Shown: positions 1 through 8,335 of the stretch, one piece after another
Position numbering within the stretch: position 1 is the stretch's first letter
How the letters are laid out: each line of letters opens with the position of its first letter
Program-made: the position numbers and the translations under genes
The notes under the pieces: generated by a model
The model's database searches: none
What the model saw: only the letters and a program-made list of their open reading frames with translations
What the model was told of the DNA's origin: nothing
Source: Steroidobacter agaridevorans
Lineage (GTDB): Bacteria > Pseudomonadota > Gammaproteobacteria > Steroidobacterales > Steroidobacteraceae
Length of the DNA: 64,000 bases
Direction of reading: 5' to 3'
Assembly: GCF_009932555.1 (NCBI RefSeq)
Contig: NZ_BLJO01000006.1
Location: 281,648-345,647 of the forward strand

Positions 1-449
1 CGGTGGCCGGCCTGGTCGCCATCACTCCGGCCTGCGGCTGGGTGGGCCCGATGGGCGCGATCGTCATCGGCCTGATCGCCGGTGTGGTCTGCCTGTTCGC
101 GGTCACCAAGCTGAAGTCGGCCCTGGGCTACGACGACTCGCTGGACGTGTTCGGCGTCCACTGCGTCGGCGGCATCCTCGGCGCCCTCCTGACCGGCGTG
201 TTCAACAGCCCCTCGCTCGGCGGCACCGGCATCTACGACTACGTCGCCGGCACCTGGGGTTACGCAGGCATGGGCACGCAGGTCATGGCCCAGTTGTGGG
301 GCGTGGGCACGACCATCGTCTGGTCGGGCATCGTGTCCTTCATCGCCTTCAAGCTCATCGATGTGGTGATCGGGCTCCGGGTCAGCGACGAAGTCGAGAC
401 CGAGGGCCTGGATACGACCGAGCACGGCGAGCGAGGCTACAACCTCTAA
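1..449 (+). CDS. amt: Ammonium transporter Amt, C-terminal part
   Basis: C-terminal 149 or so residues of an inner-membrane ammonium channel; the 5' end lies outside the window, so the first in-window codon is not a real start. Visible are three hydrophobic membrane segments and the FGVHCVGG segment, which carries the second of the two pore histidines of Amt proteins. The cytoplasmic tail contains GLDTTEHGERGYN, the conserved C-terminal region that contacts PII proteins. The next gene encodes a PII protein of the GlnK type, the usual partner that blocks the channel when nitrogen is plentiful. A strong terminator follows the stop codon, so glnK is probably transcribed separately. Confidence 0.95.
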   Translation, partial: VAGLVAITPACGWVGPMGAIVIGLIAGVVCLFAVTKLKSALGYDDSLDVFGVHCVGGILGALLTGVFNSPSLGGTGIYDYVAGTWGYAGMGTQVMAQLWGVGTTIVWSGIVSFIAFKLIDVVIGLRVSDEVETEGLDTTEHGERGYNL

Positions 450-471
450 GCCTGGCAAACACGGCATGGGT

Positions 472-503
472 GAAAACGGGCGCTGCGGCGCCCGTTTTCT
501 TTG
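472..503 (+). terminator. Rho-independent terminator after amt
   Basis: A perfect 12-bp stem (GAAAACGGGCGC with GCGCCCGTTTTC) closes a TGCG tetraloop and is followed by TTT. It begins 23 nt after the amt stop codon. Confidence 0.85.
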
Positions 504-550
504 GCGCCGGCCGTTCCCTACAACTTGCCCCCACAACGTGACCCACTGCT

Positions 551-575
551 CAGTCCCGACGCATGACAGGGACTG
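551..575. promoter_or_regulatory. Inverted repeat upstream of glnK
   Basis: CAGTCCC and GGGACTG form a perfect 7-bp inverted repeat with an 11-nt spacer, 63 nt before the glnK start. It could be an operator or a small hairpin. I could not find a convincing sigma-54 promoter (GG/GC spacing) beside it. Confidence 0.3.
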
Positions 576-629
576 TCTTAATCCCTCCCCCGGAGTCGTC
601 CTGCTAAACTGCCGACGCTTTTTACATAG

Positions 630-977
<348 letters not shown>

Positions 978-1001
978 GAAAGAGACTGTTTGGAGACCGC
1001 C

Positions 1002-1451
1002 ATGCTCAGATCCGTCTTGTTGCTGACCCTGGCCGCGGCTTCGCTGGCCGCCGGCGCCGCGCACGCCGACGTCTACAAGTACAAGGACGAGAAAGGCAAC
1101 ATCCAGTACACCGACAAGCCGCCGTCATTGCCGGCCGAGCGGCTCAACGTGCAATCCCAGCGTACCGACATCGTCGCCGCCCAGGAGCGCTCGCAGGCGG
1201 CCATCAAGGCCAACACCAGCGCGCCACCGGCGGCGGGCAACTCGCCGGCCGAACAGAAGGCCGCCGCAGCCGCAAGCGCTCAGGACAAAGCCGACCGTTG
1301 CATCAAGGCGCGCGAGCGTTACGATCAATACATGAATTCGCAGAGACTGTACGAAGAAGGCAAGGACGGCGAGCGCCGTTATCTGACCGACGCCGAGCTC
1401 GATGCCGCGCGCGCCTCGGCCAAGGCTTCCATGGATGTGTTGTGCCAGTGA
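1002..1451 (+). CDS. DUF4124-containing secreted protein
   Basis: 149-residue protein with a Sec signal peptide (hydrophobic LLLTLAAASLAAG, cleavage likely after AHA) followed by a DUF4124 domain (DVYKYKDEKGNIQYTDKP). DUF4124 proteins are periplasmic or envelope proteins of unknown function, common in Gammaproteobacteria. The remainder is Ala/Gln/Lys-rich and probably helical. The ATG at 1002 is preferred over an in-frame TTG at 990 because a GGAG lies 6-7 nt upstream and the signal peptide begins cleanly there. Its stop overlaps the next gene's GTG start by 4 nt, so the two are probably translationally coupled. Confidence 0.85.
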   Translation: MLRSVLLLTLAAASLAAGAAHADVYKYKDEKGNIQYTDKPPSLPAERLNVQSQRTDIVAAQERSQAAIKANTSAPPAAGNSPAEQKAAAAASAQDKADRCIKARERYDQYMNSQRLYEEGKDGERRYLTDAELDAARASAKASMDVLCQ

Positions 1452-2353
1452 CCCTGCGAGCTGGATTTGTCGGCCTGGGCGCAATGGGCCTGGGCATGGC
1501 GCGCAATCTTCACAAGCAGGGACTGCTGAGCGCCGTATGGAATCGCACGGCTGAAAAGGCCACCGCGCTCGCCCAGGAAACCGGCTGCAAGGCCGTCGGC
1601 AAACTCGCCGATCTCGCGCCCCTGTGCGATGTCATCGTGACTTGCGTGTCCGCGGATGCGGATGTGCTCGCGGTGATCGATGAACTGTTGCCGGTCATCG
1701 AGCCGGACACCATCGTCATCGACTGCTCCACCGTCAGCGCCGACACGGCGCGAACCGCTGCTCATCGGCTGCATAAAGCGGGCGCGCAGTTTCTCGATGC
1801 GCCGGTCAGCGGCGGGACCGAGGGTGCGCGCGACGGCACGCTCGCCGTCATGGTCGGCGGCGATGAAAAAGCATTCGAACGCGCGCAGCCGGTGCTGCAA
1901 GCGATGGGCAAGGCCGTCACGCACTTCGGCGCCAGCGGCTCGGGCCAGGCGGCGAAGGCTACGAATCAGATCATGTGTGCGGGCGTCATTCAGGCGGTCG
2001 CCGAAGCCATGGCGTTCGCCAAATCCGAGGATCTGCCGCTCGATCGGCTGATCGACACGCTCGGCAAAGGCGCCGGCTCCAGCTGGTACTTCGTGAATCG
2101 CGCGCCGAATATCCTGCGAGACAGCTATCCGGCCGGCTTTCGCGTGAAGCTGCACGAGAAAGATCTGAAAATCTGCCGCGAGATGGCCGCGCGCCATGGC
2201 GTGCAGCTGCCCTTGATCGAGATGACGCTGGTTCATTACCGGCGCCTGATCGAGCAGGGTCATGGCGACGAAGACATTTCCACGCTGTTCCGACTCAAGG
2301 ATGCGATGTTCGCCGCAGCCCGGGACAGCAGCACGCCGCGACACAAACCTTAA
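1448..2353 (+). CDS. NAD(P)-dependent beta-hydroxyacid dehydrogenase
   Basis: 301-residue member of the 3-hydroxyisobutyrate dehydrogenase / tartronate semialdehyde reductase family. The N-terminal Rossmann motif is GFVGLGAMGLGMA, the substrate loop is DAPVSGGTEGA, and the catalytic-lysine segment is GSGQAAKATNQ. The substrate cannot be assigned; GarR- or MmsB-like activity on a small 3-hydroxy acid is likely. The GTG start at 1448 overlaps the upstream stop (GTGA). A longer in-frame extension upstream is rejected because it runs through the DUF4124 gene and adds no family sequence. Confidence 0.88.
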   Translation: MTLRAGFVGLGAMGLGMARNLHKQGLLSAVWNRTAEKATALAQETGCKAVGKLADLAPLCDVIVTCVSADADVLAVIDELLPVIEPDTIVIDCSTVSADTARTAAHRLHKAGAQFLDAPVSGGTEGARDGTLAVMVGGDEKAFERAQPVLQAMGKAVTHFGASGSGQAAKATNQIMCAGVIQAVAEAMAFAKSEDLPLDRLIDTLGKGAGSSWYFVNRAPNILRDSYPAGFRVKLHEKDLKICREMAARHGVQLPLIEMTLVHYRRLIEQGHGDEDISTLFRLKDAMFAAARDSSTPRHKP

Positions 2354-2363
2354 TCGTCCAGCC

Positions 2364-3479
2364 ATGGCGGCGTCCGTCTCCGACTCCCGCGCCACGCCGT
2401 CATCGCCGGCCACCAAGGCGCCGACTTTCTTCCTGCCGGATTTTTGCGACTCGCCGGCCGTGTTCGTGGTGGTGTTGATCGGCGAGCTGGTGGCGCTGGT
2501 GATCGCGCTGGCGCGGCAGGCCCTGCACGACAATTTCTGGATGGACCTGGCCGGCAGCTCGATGTTCCTGTTGTGGATCGGGCTCACCTGCTCGGCCGTG
2601 CTGTGTCGTTCGCGTGCGTGGCTGCAGACGATGCCGCCGGCGCGCGCGGCCATGGTCGCAATCGGCCTGCTGGTCCTCACCATCGGCATCGTTTCGGAAG
2701 CCGTGTTTCAGGTGGGTCGCATCTGGAGCGGCGACATCGAGAGCGTCGGTCCGAGCTTCTTCCCCCGCGAGCATGCCAGCTTCGTGCTGAGAAACGTTGC
2801 GGTCGGCTTCATCGTGAGCGCGCTGGCGCTGCGATATTTCTATGTCAGCGCCGAGTGGAAGCGAACCATCGAGCTGGAAGCGCTGGCCCGCATCCGCGCT
2901 CTGCAAGCACGGATTCGCCCGCACTTCCTGTTCAACAGCATGAACACCATCGCCGCGTTGACCCGCTCCAGTCCGGAGCGCGCCGAACAGGCGGTGGAAG
3001 ATCTCGCCGATTTGTTCCGCGCCAGCTTGAGCGATGCCAGCGCTCGTATTTCCTTGAAGGACGAGCTGGACATCGCCCGCACCCATCAGCGAATCGAACA
3101 ACTGCGCCTGGGCGAGCGCCTCACCGTGCGTTGGGATGTGGATGAGCTGCCGATGCGCGCGCTCGTGCCGAGCCTGATCGTGCAGCCGCTGCTCGAGAAT
3201 GCCGTGTATCACGGCGTCGAGACATTGCCGCGCGGCGGCGAGGTTTCCATCGTCGGCCGGCGTCACGACGATCAGGTGCACATCGAGGTGCGCAATCCCA
3301 TCCTGGCCCAGTCCGGCTACGTCAATCGCGAGGGCAACCGCATGGCGCTGGAGAACATCCGCCAGCGCCTGGAGCTGGCCTGGCCCGGCCGCGCCAGGAT
3401 CGAGACCGAGCAGCGGGACGGGGAATTTTGCGCCCGGCTGATCTTTCCGTATGCTGGCGACGATATGGTAAGCGGCTAG
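2364..3479 (+). CDS. algZ: Sensor histidine kinase, AlgZ/FimS (LytS-like) type
   Basis: 371-residue membrane sensor kinase. About four hydrophobic segments lie near residues 31-50, 66-80, 95-115 and 141-160. They precede a His_kinase domain of the LytS type with RIRPHFLFNSMNT (candidate phospho-acceptor His187) and an N-box LIVQPLLENAVYH. The FFLPDFC N-terminus resembles Pseudomonas AlgZ. It lies 23 nt upstream of an algR-like regulator, as algZ-algR does in Pseudomonas, where the pair controls alginate and type IV pili. Those targets are not shown here. The start at 2364 sits 10 nt after the preceding stop. A glycine-rich G-box is not obvious, as is usual for this family. Confidence 0.87.
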   Translation: MAASVSDSRATPSSPATKAPTFFLPDFCDSPAVFVVVLIGELVALVIALARQALHDNFWMDLAGSSMFLLWIGLTCSAVLCRSRAWLQTMPPARAAMVAIGLLVLTIGIVSEAVFQVGRIWSGDIESVGPSFFPREHASFVLRNVAVGFIVSALALRYFYVSAEWKRTIELEALARIRALQARIRPHFLFNSMNTIAALTRSSPERAEQAVEDLADLFRASLSDASARISLKDELDIARTHQRIEQLRLGERLTVRWDVDELPMRALVPSLIVQPLLENAVYHGVETLPRGGEVSIVGRRHDDQVHIEVRNPILAQSGYVNREGNRMALENIRQRLELAWPGRARIETEQRDGEFCARLIFPYAGDDMVSG

Positions 3480-3502
3480 CCGGGGTCGGGTAACCAACAC
3501 AG

Positions 3503-4243
3503 ATGCGTCTGTTAATTGTCGATGACGAGTCGCCTGCGCGGGAGCGGTTGCGGCGGCTGTTGGAAGAAATCGAGGACTGCGAAGTCGTCGGCGAGGCCGA
3601 CAATGGCGAGCAAGCACTCGCGACCTGCGGCGAGCTGCGCCCCGACGTCGTGCTGCTCGACGTGCGCATGCCCGGCCTGTCCGGCATTCAGATCGCCCGC
3701 CATATCGATTCGCTGGAAGACCCGCCGGCGGTGATCTTTACCACCGCTTACGATCAATACGCCGTGGAAGCGTTCGAGACCGAAGCAGTCGGTTATCTGC
3801 TCAAGCCGGTTCGCAAGGAAAAGCTCGCGCATGCCTTGCGCCACGCTTCGCGCATTTCTCCGAACCGTCTGGTGAAAGTCGCCGAATCGGCCCGGCTCGA
3901 CCATCGTCGCGAACAGATCTGCGCGCGGCTCGGCGAAACGCTCAAGCTGATCCCGCTTGCGGATATTTATTATTTCAACGCCGATCAGAAGTACGTGACC
4001 GTGCGCCACAAGGGCGGCGAAAGCCTGATCGACGAATCGCTCAAGGCGCTCGCCGAAGAGTTCGCCCCGGACTTCGTGCGCATCCATCGCAATGCCCTGA
4101 TCGCGGAGAAATACATCTCCGCCGTGGAACGCACGGATTCAGGCCAATACGTGGTGCGAGTTCGTGAATGCGGCGACGTGCTGGAAGTCAGCCGGCGCCA
4201 CGCTTCCGAGCTGCTCCGGCGCATTCGCGGCGAGAGTCACTGA
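3503..4243 (+). CDS. algR: LytTR response regulator, AlgR type
   Basis: 246-residue cytoplasmic response regulator. The receiver domain (about 1-120) has the acidic pair Asp7/Asp8, phospho-acceptor Asp53, Thr80 and Lys101. A LytTR DNA-binding domain follows (about 140-240), including FVRIHRNALI and the C-terminal SRRHASELLRRIR. It follows the AlgZ-like kinase by 23 nt and is its presumed partner. In Pseudomonas the same pair lies directly upstream of hemC; here about 2.3 kb of other genes intervene. The last 7 nt overlap the convergent YqjK-like gene. Confidence 0.9.
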   Translation: MRLLIVDDESPARERLRRLLEEIEDCEVVGEADNGEQALATCGELRPDVVLLDVRMPGLSGIQIARHIDSLEDPPAVIFTTAYDQYAVEAFETEAVGYLLKPVRKEKLAHALRHASRISPNRLVKVAESARLDHRREQICARLGETLKLIPLADIYYFNADQKYVTVRHKGGESLIDESLKALAEEFAPDFVRIHRNALIAEKYISAVERTDSGQYVVRVRECGDVLEVSRRHASELLRRIRGESH

Positions 4244-4533
4244 CCTCGCTGCTGCCGCAGGTGCATGAAGCGCCGCGCGGTGGAATAGATCAACGCGCCG
4301 CGACTCACCCAGCGCATCAGCCGTTTCGGCCCGATCAACGCGACCACGGCCACGCCGCCGATCAATACCGCCGGGTTTTTCGCCAGGCGTTGAGCGGCGC
4401 CGAGCCCTCGGTCCAGCCCGCTCAGATGATGCTCGATCTCGTTCATGGTCGAGCCGAGCTCGCGACGCTGCACGGCTGCACGCAGGCGCAGGTTGGAATG
4501 CTTCGCCGCCAGCTGGTTGAAACGTTCGCTCAC
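4237..4533 (-). CDS. YqjK-like small membrane-associated protein
   Basis: 98-residue protein, last of three reverse-strand genes that match the E. coli yqjD-yqjE-yqjK arrangement. It has a basic N-terminal helical region and a short hydrophobic stretch (PAVLIGGVAVVALIG) near the middle. The function of the family is unknown. Its GTG start overlaps the stop of the YqjE-like gene (GTGA), which indicates translational coupling. The 3' end overlaps algR by 7 nt on the opposite strand. Confidence 0.72.
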   Translation of the reverse strand: MSERFNQLAAKHSNLRLRAAVQRRELGSTMNEIEHHLSGLDRGLGAAQRLAKNPAVLIGGVAVVALIGPKRLMRWVSRGALIYSTARRFMHLRQQRGQ

Positions 4534-4967
4534 AAACGCGCCTTGAGCTGATCCCGGTCCCTGGCGAGCTCGGCCAATGTATCGTCGAGCAGCGGCGGCT
4601 TGGTCGCCAGCTTGTGACGCAAGATCAAGCCCGCCACGACCGCGACCGCAATGAACATTCCGATCATGGCCACGGACGCGGCCAGCCGGTGCGTGTCCCA
4701 GAACACGAAGATCACCGCCAGCGCGACCAGGAACAATCCCATCATCGCGGCGAACGCCGCGACGAAAGCCCAGAGCAGAATCGCTCCAACCTGCCGCACC
4801 TCTTCCTGCAACTCGGTGGTCAGCAGCTCCAGCCGGGTGTGCACGATGGCGACGAAGGTCGCCAGGAAATTGTTGAGCGACTGAAACAGGCCGTGCACCG
4901 GTCGCGGAGTTTCCTCCGCGCTCCGGGCGTGGGCGGTGATGTGCGGATCGTGCGTTTCCACTGCCAT
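4530..4967 (-). CDS. Phage-holin-family / YqjE-type membrane protein
   Basis: 145-residue protein of the Phage_holin_3_6 (YqjE) family, a chromosomal membrane protein and not a phage gene in this setting. After a polar N-terminus and an amphipathic segment (ARLELLTTELQEEV) come two strong membrane helices, about residues 62-88 and 95-115. Its neighbours encode DUF883/ElaB-type and YqjK-type proteins. In E. coli this set is linked to stationary phase and stress, which I only infer here. Confidence 0.83.
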   Translation of the reverse strand: MAVETHDPHITAHARSAEETPRPVHGLFQSLNNFLATFVAIVHTRLELLTTELQEEVRQVGAILLWAFVAAFAAMMGLFLVALAVIFVFWDTHRLAASVAMIGMFIAVAVVAGLILRHKLATKPPLLDDTLAELARDRDQLKARL

Positions 4968-4994
4968 GGCTTGAGTCGACTCGCGAGGCCGCGA

Positions 4995-5306
4995 TCAGCG
5001 ACGGGCGAGCAGCAGCCCCAACACCAGGCCGACGCCGGCGGCGATGCCGACCGCCTGCCACGGGTTCTCCTGAACGTACTCGTCGGCGGCGTCGGCGATC
5101 TCGCGCGCGCGGCGCATCGCTTCTTCCTCGACTTCGCTCAGGCGCACCTTGGCCTGGCGCAACGACTCTTCGGCACGGGCACGCACTTCCTGGACCTTCT
5201 CGCCGGTCAGCGTCGAGGTGGCCTTGAGCAGCGCCTCGGCATCCTCCATGACGGTCTTCAAGTCGGCGACCAGTTGATCGGTAGTCACTTCTACTCGGGC
5301 ATTCAT
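4995..5306 (-). CDS. DUF883 (ElaB/YqjD) family protein
   Basis: 103-residue protein with a long charged amphipathic helix (residues about 10-75) and a C-terminal membrane anchor (VGIAAGVGLVLGLLLARR). That is the typical DUF883 layout; E. coli YqjD and ElaB tether ribosomes to the membrane in stationary phase. It is the first gene of the reverse-strand trio. The ENPWQAVGIA motif before the anchor is characteristic of the family. Confidence 0.87.
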   Translation of the reverse strand: MNARVEVTTDQLVADLKTVMEDAEALLKATSTLTGEKVQEVRARAEESLRQAKVRLSEVEEEAMRRAREIADAADEYVQENPWQAVGIAAGVGLVLGLLLARR

Positions 5307-5420
5307 GAGTCGTTCCTCTCGAGCTGCAAGCTGCAGATGTTAGCAAACCAGTGAGCGTGCGGCGGTGCTAGCATGGCGACCTTTGCCGCGGGCCCGCGGC
5401 CCACACGGAATGGAAGACCC

Positions 5421-6533
5421 ATGACCCAGCCGCCACGCGTCGCACCGGTGAAAGATCGGTTCTACGCACGCACGTTCGCATTGGTGACGTGCCTGGTGCT
5501 GGGCCTGGCCTTGTTCAAGATCGTGCAGCCGTTCCTGGGGCCGCTGCTGTGGGCGATCTTCATTGCGTTTCTGCTTTATCCGCTGCATGTGCGGCTGGCC
5601 GCCCGGCTGCGTGGCAAACCCCAATGGTCGGCGGCGTTGCTGACCGTGCTCACATTCGTCGTCATCATCGGTCCGCTGACCGCGCTGAGCGCGGCGTTCG
5701 CGGCCCAGGTCGGCGACCTGCTGCAGATCGTGCAAGACAAAGTCGCCGGCCAGACAACTGGCAACGTGTTGAATCTGGCGAATGTTCCCTGGGTGCGGCA
5801 AGGCCTGGACTGGCTCAACAACACGCTCGACATCGATCTGGCGCAGCTGCAAAGCTGGATCACGCAAGCCTCCAAGGAGACCTTGCAGTCGCTGGCCTCG
5901 CTGACCGGCAAGGCCTTCATCGGCGCGATCGGCACGGTGGTCGGCTTCGTGCTGATGGAATTCATGCTGTTCTTTTTCATCCGCGACGGCGGCGAGATGA
6001 TCCAGACCGCGCGCGAGCTGATCCCGATGGCCGAGACGCACAAGGCCAAGCTGTTCGACCATCTGGCGGCGGTCACACGCGCCATGGTTTATGGCACCGG
6101 GCTGACGGCGCTCATTCAGGGTGTGCTGGTCGGCATCGCTTTCCTGCTCGCGAGTCTGCCCTCGCCCATCGTTTTCGGCGTGATCGCCGCGCTGTTCGCC
6201 TTGCTGCCGTTCGGCGGCACCGGGCTGGTCTGGGGCCCGGCGGCGATCGTGCTGGCGGCGCAGGGCCGCTGGGGCTGGGCGATTTTCATGCTGATCTGGG
6301 GTGCGATCCTGGTGTCGCTGGTCGACAATGTGGTGCGGCCGATGCTGGTGTCGGGCCGCGCCAATGTCGGTACGCTCACCGTATTCATCGGCGTGCTCGG
6401 CGGATTGGCCGCCTTCGGCGCCATCGGCCTGTTCCTCGGGCCGGTGGTACTCGCGCTGATCATTGCGCTGGTTCGTTTCAGGCTCGAAATGCGGCGCGCG
6501 GAAGTAGCAGCCAAGGCCTTGTCGGCGGAATGA
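5421..6533 (+). CDS. AI-2E family transporter (PerM-like)
   Basis: 370-residue multi-spanning inner-membrane protein of the AI-2E/PerM/TqsA family. N-terminal helices (FALVTCLVLGLALFKIVQPFLGPLLWAIFIAF), a central soluble region (about residues 110-180) and a C-terminal helical bundle with LLPFGGTGLVWGPAAI are visible. The substrate is unknown; family members range from AI-2 exporters to Na+/H+ antiporters. The ATG at 5421 has an upstream GGAAGA and is preferred over 5373, whose extra 16 residues are low-complexity. The gene separates the algZR pair from the hem operon. Confidence 0.87.
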   Translation: MTQPPRVAPVKDRFYARTFALVTCLVLGLALFKIVQPFLGPLLWAIFIAFLLYPLHVRLAARLRGKPQWSAALLTVLTFVVIIGPLTALSAAFAAQVGDLLQIVQDKVAGQTTGNVLNLANVPWVRQGLDWLNNTLDIDLAQLQSWITQASKETLQSLASLTGKAFIGAIGTVVGFVLMEFMLFFFIRDGGEMIQTARELIPMAETHKAKLFDHLAAVTRAMVYGTGLTALIQGVLVGIAFLLASLPSPIVFGVIAALFALLPFGGTGLVWGPAAIVLAAQGRWGWAIFMLIWGAILVSLVDNVVRPMLVSGRANVGTLTVFIGVLGGLAAFGAIGLFLGPVVLALIIALVRFRLEMRRAEVAAKALSAE

Positions 6534-6576
6534 TCCGCCCCGGCGAGCGCCTCGCTGGCTGGTTTATAGAATTGTC

Positions 6577-7518
6577 ATGAGTATCTCCGAACATACATTG
6601 CGCATCGCCACGCGGCAGAGCCGCCTGGCCCTGTGGCAGGCCGAGCACGTCGCGGCCTTGCTTAGAAACAAGCACCCGGGCCTGAAGGTCGAGCTGGTGC
6701 CCATGACCACGCAAGGCGACCGCATCCTGGATCGCCCGCTGGCCAACATCGGCGGCAAAGGGCTGTTCATCAAAGAGCTCGAGCTGGCCATGTCGGAGCA
6801 TCGTGCCGATATCGCCGTGCATTCCATGAAAGATGTGCCGAGCGATATGCCACCGGGTTTCATGCTGGCCGCGATGCTGCCGCGTGCCGATCCACGGGAC
6901 GCGTTTGTTTCTACGCACTACAAGGATTTCGCGAGCCTTCCGCAAGGCGCGCGCGTCGGCACGTCGAGTTTGCGTCGGCAATGTCAGTTGAAGAATGTGC
7001 GACCGGATCTGGAGCTCATCACTTTGCGTGGCAACGTCGATACGCGGTTACGCAAGCTCGATGAAAACCACTACGACGCCATCATCCTCGCCGCCGCGGG
7101 CTTGATCCGCCTCGGCCTGGAGAGCCGCATCACCGAATACTTCAAACCGGAACAATCGGTGCCGGCCGTCGGTCAAGGCATCATCGGCATCGAATGCCGC
7201 GATGACGATGCACGCAACATCGCTTACGTGCGCGCGCTGAATGACGCTCAGTCATGGCAATGCTGTGTAGCCGAGCGCTCGTTCGCGCAGCGACTCGAAG
7301 GCAGCTGCCAATCTCCGATCGCCGGATTCGCGACGCTCAGCGGCGATCGGTTGCAATTGCACGGTGTGATCGGTTCGCCCGACGGCAAAGAGATGTATCG
7401 TGGCGCGCATATCGGCAGCATCGACGATGCCGAAGCCATCGGTGTGCGGCTGGCCGAAGAGCTGTTGAAAGATGGCGCCGGCCCACTCCTCGAACGCTTG
7501 CGGCAGGAGTCGCCATGA
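6577..7518 (+). CDS. hemC: Porphobilinogen deaminase (hydroxymethylbilane synthase)
   Basis: 313-residue cytoplasmic haem-pathway enzyme that joins four porphobilinogens into hydroxymethylbilane. RIATRQSRLALWQA opens the protein and the active-site motifs SMKDVPSDMP and TSSLRRQCQL are intact. Cys244 in EGSCQSPIAG is the attachment site of the dipyrromethane cofactor. It is the first gene of hemC-hemD-hemX-hemY, and its stop overlaps hemD by 4 nt. Position downstream of an AlgZ/AlgR pair resembles Pseudomonas. Confidence 0.97.
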   Translation: MSISEHTLRIATRQSRLALWQAEHVAALLRNKHPGLKVELVPMTTQGDRILDRPLANIGGKGLFIKELELAMSEHRADIAVHSMKDVPSDMPPGFMLAAMLPRADPRDAFVSTHYKDFASLPQGARVGTSSLRRQCQLKNVRPDLELITLRGNVDTRLRKLDENHYDAIILAAAGLIRLGLESRITEYFKPEQSVPAVGQGIIGIECRDDDARNIAYVRALNDAQSWQCCVAERSFAQRLEGSCQSPIAGFATLSGDRLQLHGVIGSPDGKEMYRGAHIGSIDDAEAIGVRLAEELLKDGAGPLLERLRQESP

Positions 7519-8285
7519 TTCCGAAGGTCATGCCGCCACTGGCCGAGCTCACTGTTCTCGTTACGCGTCCGGCTGCGCAAGCAGCCGGCCTGTGCGAACA
7601 AATGCAGCGAAACGGCGCGGCCGCTATCGCATTTCCCGCGGTCGAGATCGAACCGGTCACCGCCGAAGCGGCGCGTGGCCACGACTTGATCATATTTGTG
7701 AGCGTCAACGCAGTCGCTCACGGCGTGCACTTGATCGAGAAGGGTCCGACGACGCGCATCGCCGCCATTGGCAAGGCGACCGCGGCGGCGTTGAAAGAGA
7801 CATCGCTGCCGGCCGACATCGTTCCTGAAGCCGGTTTCAACAGCGAAGCTTTGCTCGCGCATCCCGATCTCACATTGCCCGACGGAGCGAAGGTGCTCAT
7901 CGTGCGCGGCTCGAGCGGCCGCGAGCTGATGCAGGAGACATTCACTGCGCGCGGTTTTATCGTCGAAACTCGCGACGTATATCGGCGCATTCGCCCATCG
8001 ATCGACGACGCGACCCGCGACGCGCTCGAAACGCGCTGGCAGCTCGAAGGCATCGACGTGGTCACGGCGACCAGCATCGAAACCTTGCACAACCTGATTG
8101 GCATGCTGTCCGAGCGTGGCCGCGCGCTTCTGCGCGAAACTACACTGCTGGTGGCCAGTCGGCGCATCGCTGAGGCGGCCCAGGCGGCGGGCTTGAACGG
8201 GACGCTGATTGTCGCGAACGGCGCCGACGATGTCTCGATGATAGGTGCTTTGGCCCGCTGGAGGACTCGCGCCCGGGCGGCTTGA
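7515..8285 (+). CDS. hemD: Uroporphyrinogen-III synthase
   Basis: 256-residue enzyme that cyclises hydroxymethylbilane with inversion of ring D. The family is poorly conserved in sequence. The assignment rests on the opening LTVLVTRPAAQAAGL, the paired alpha/beta halves, the IVRGSSGRELM segment, ATSIETLHNL, and location between hemC and hemX. The ATG overlaps the hemC stop (ATGA). The 3' end abuts hemX, either overlapping an in-frame TTG or ending 51 nt before the preferred ATG. Confidence 0.93.
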   Translation: MIPKVMPPLAELTVLVTRPAAQAAGLCEQMQRNGAAAIAFPAVEIEPVTAEAARGHDLIIFVSVNAVAHGVHLIEKGPTTRIAAIGKATAAALKETSLPADIVPEAGFNSEALLAHPDLTLPDGAKVLIVRGSSGRELMQETFTARGFIVETRDVYRRIRPSIDDATRDALETRWQLEGIDVVTATSIETLHNLIGMLSERGRALLRETTLLVASRRIAEAAQAAGLNGTLIVANGADDVSMIGALARWRTRARAA

Positions 8286-8335
8286 AAACGGCGCTGCGTG
8301 TTAGGATACGCAGGTCGCAAGCAGCGTCCTCTCCT

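Noticed and set aside
1379-2689. Long reverse-strand frame of 436 codons
   Set aside because: It is antisense to the dehydrogenase gene with correct family motifs on the forward strand; its own translation has no recognisable domain.
4530-4967. Prophage holin
   Set aside because: The holin-family name is historical; neighbours are DUF883 and YqjK types with no phage genes nearby.
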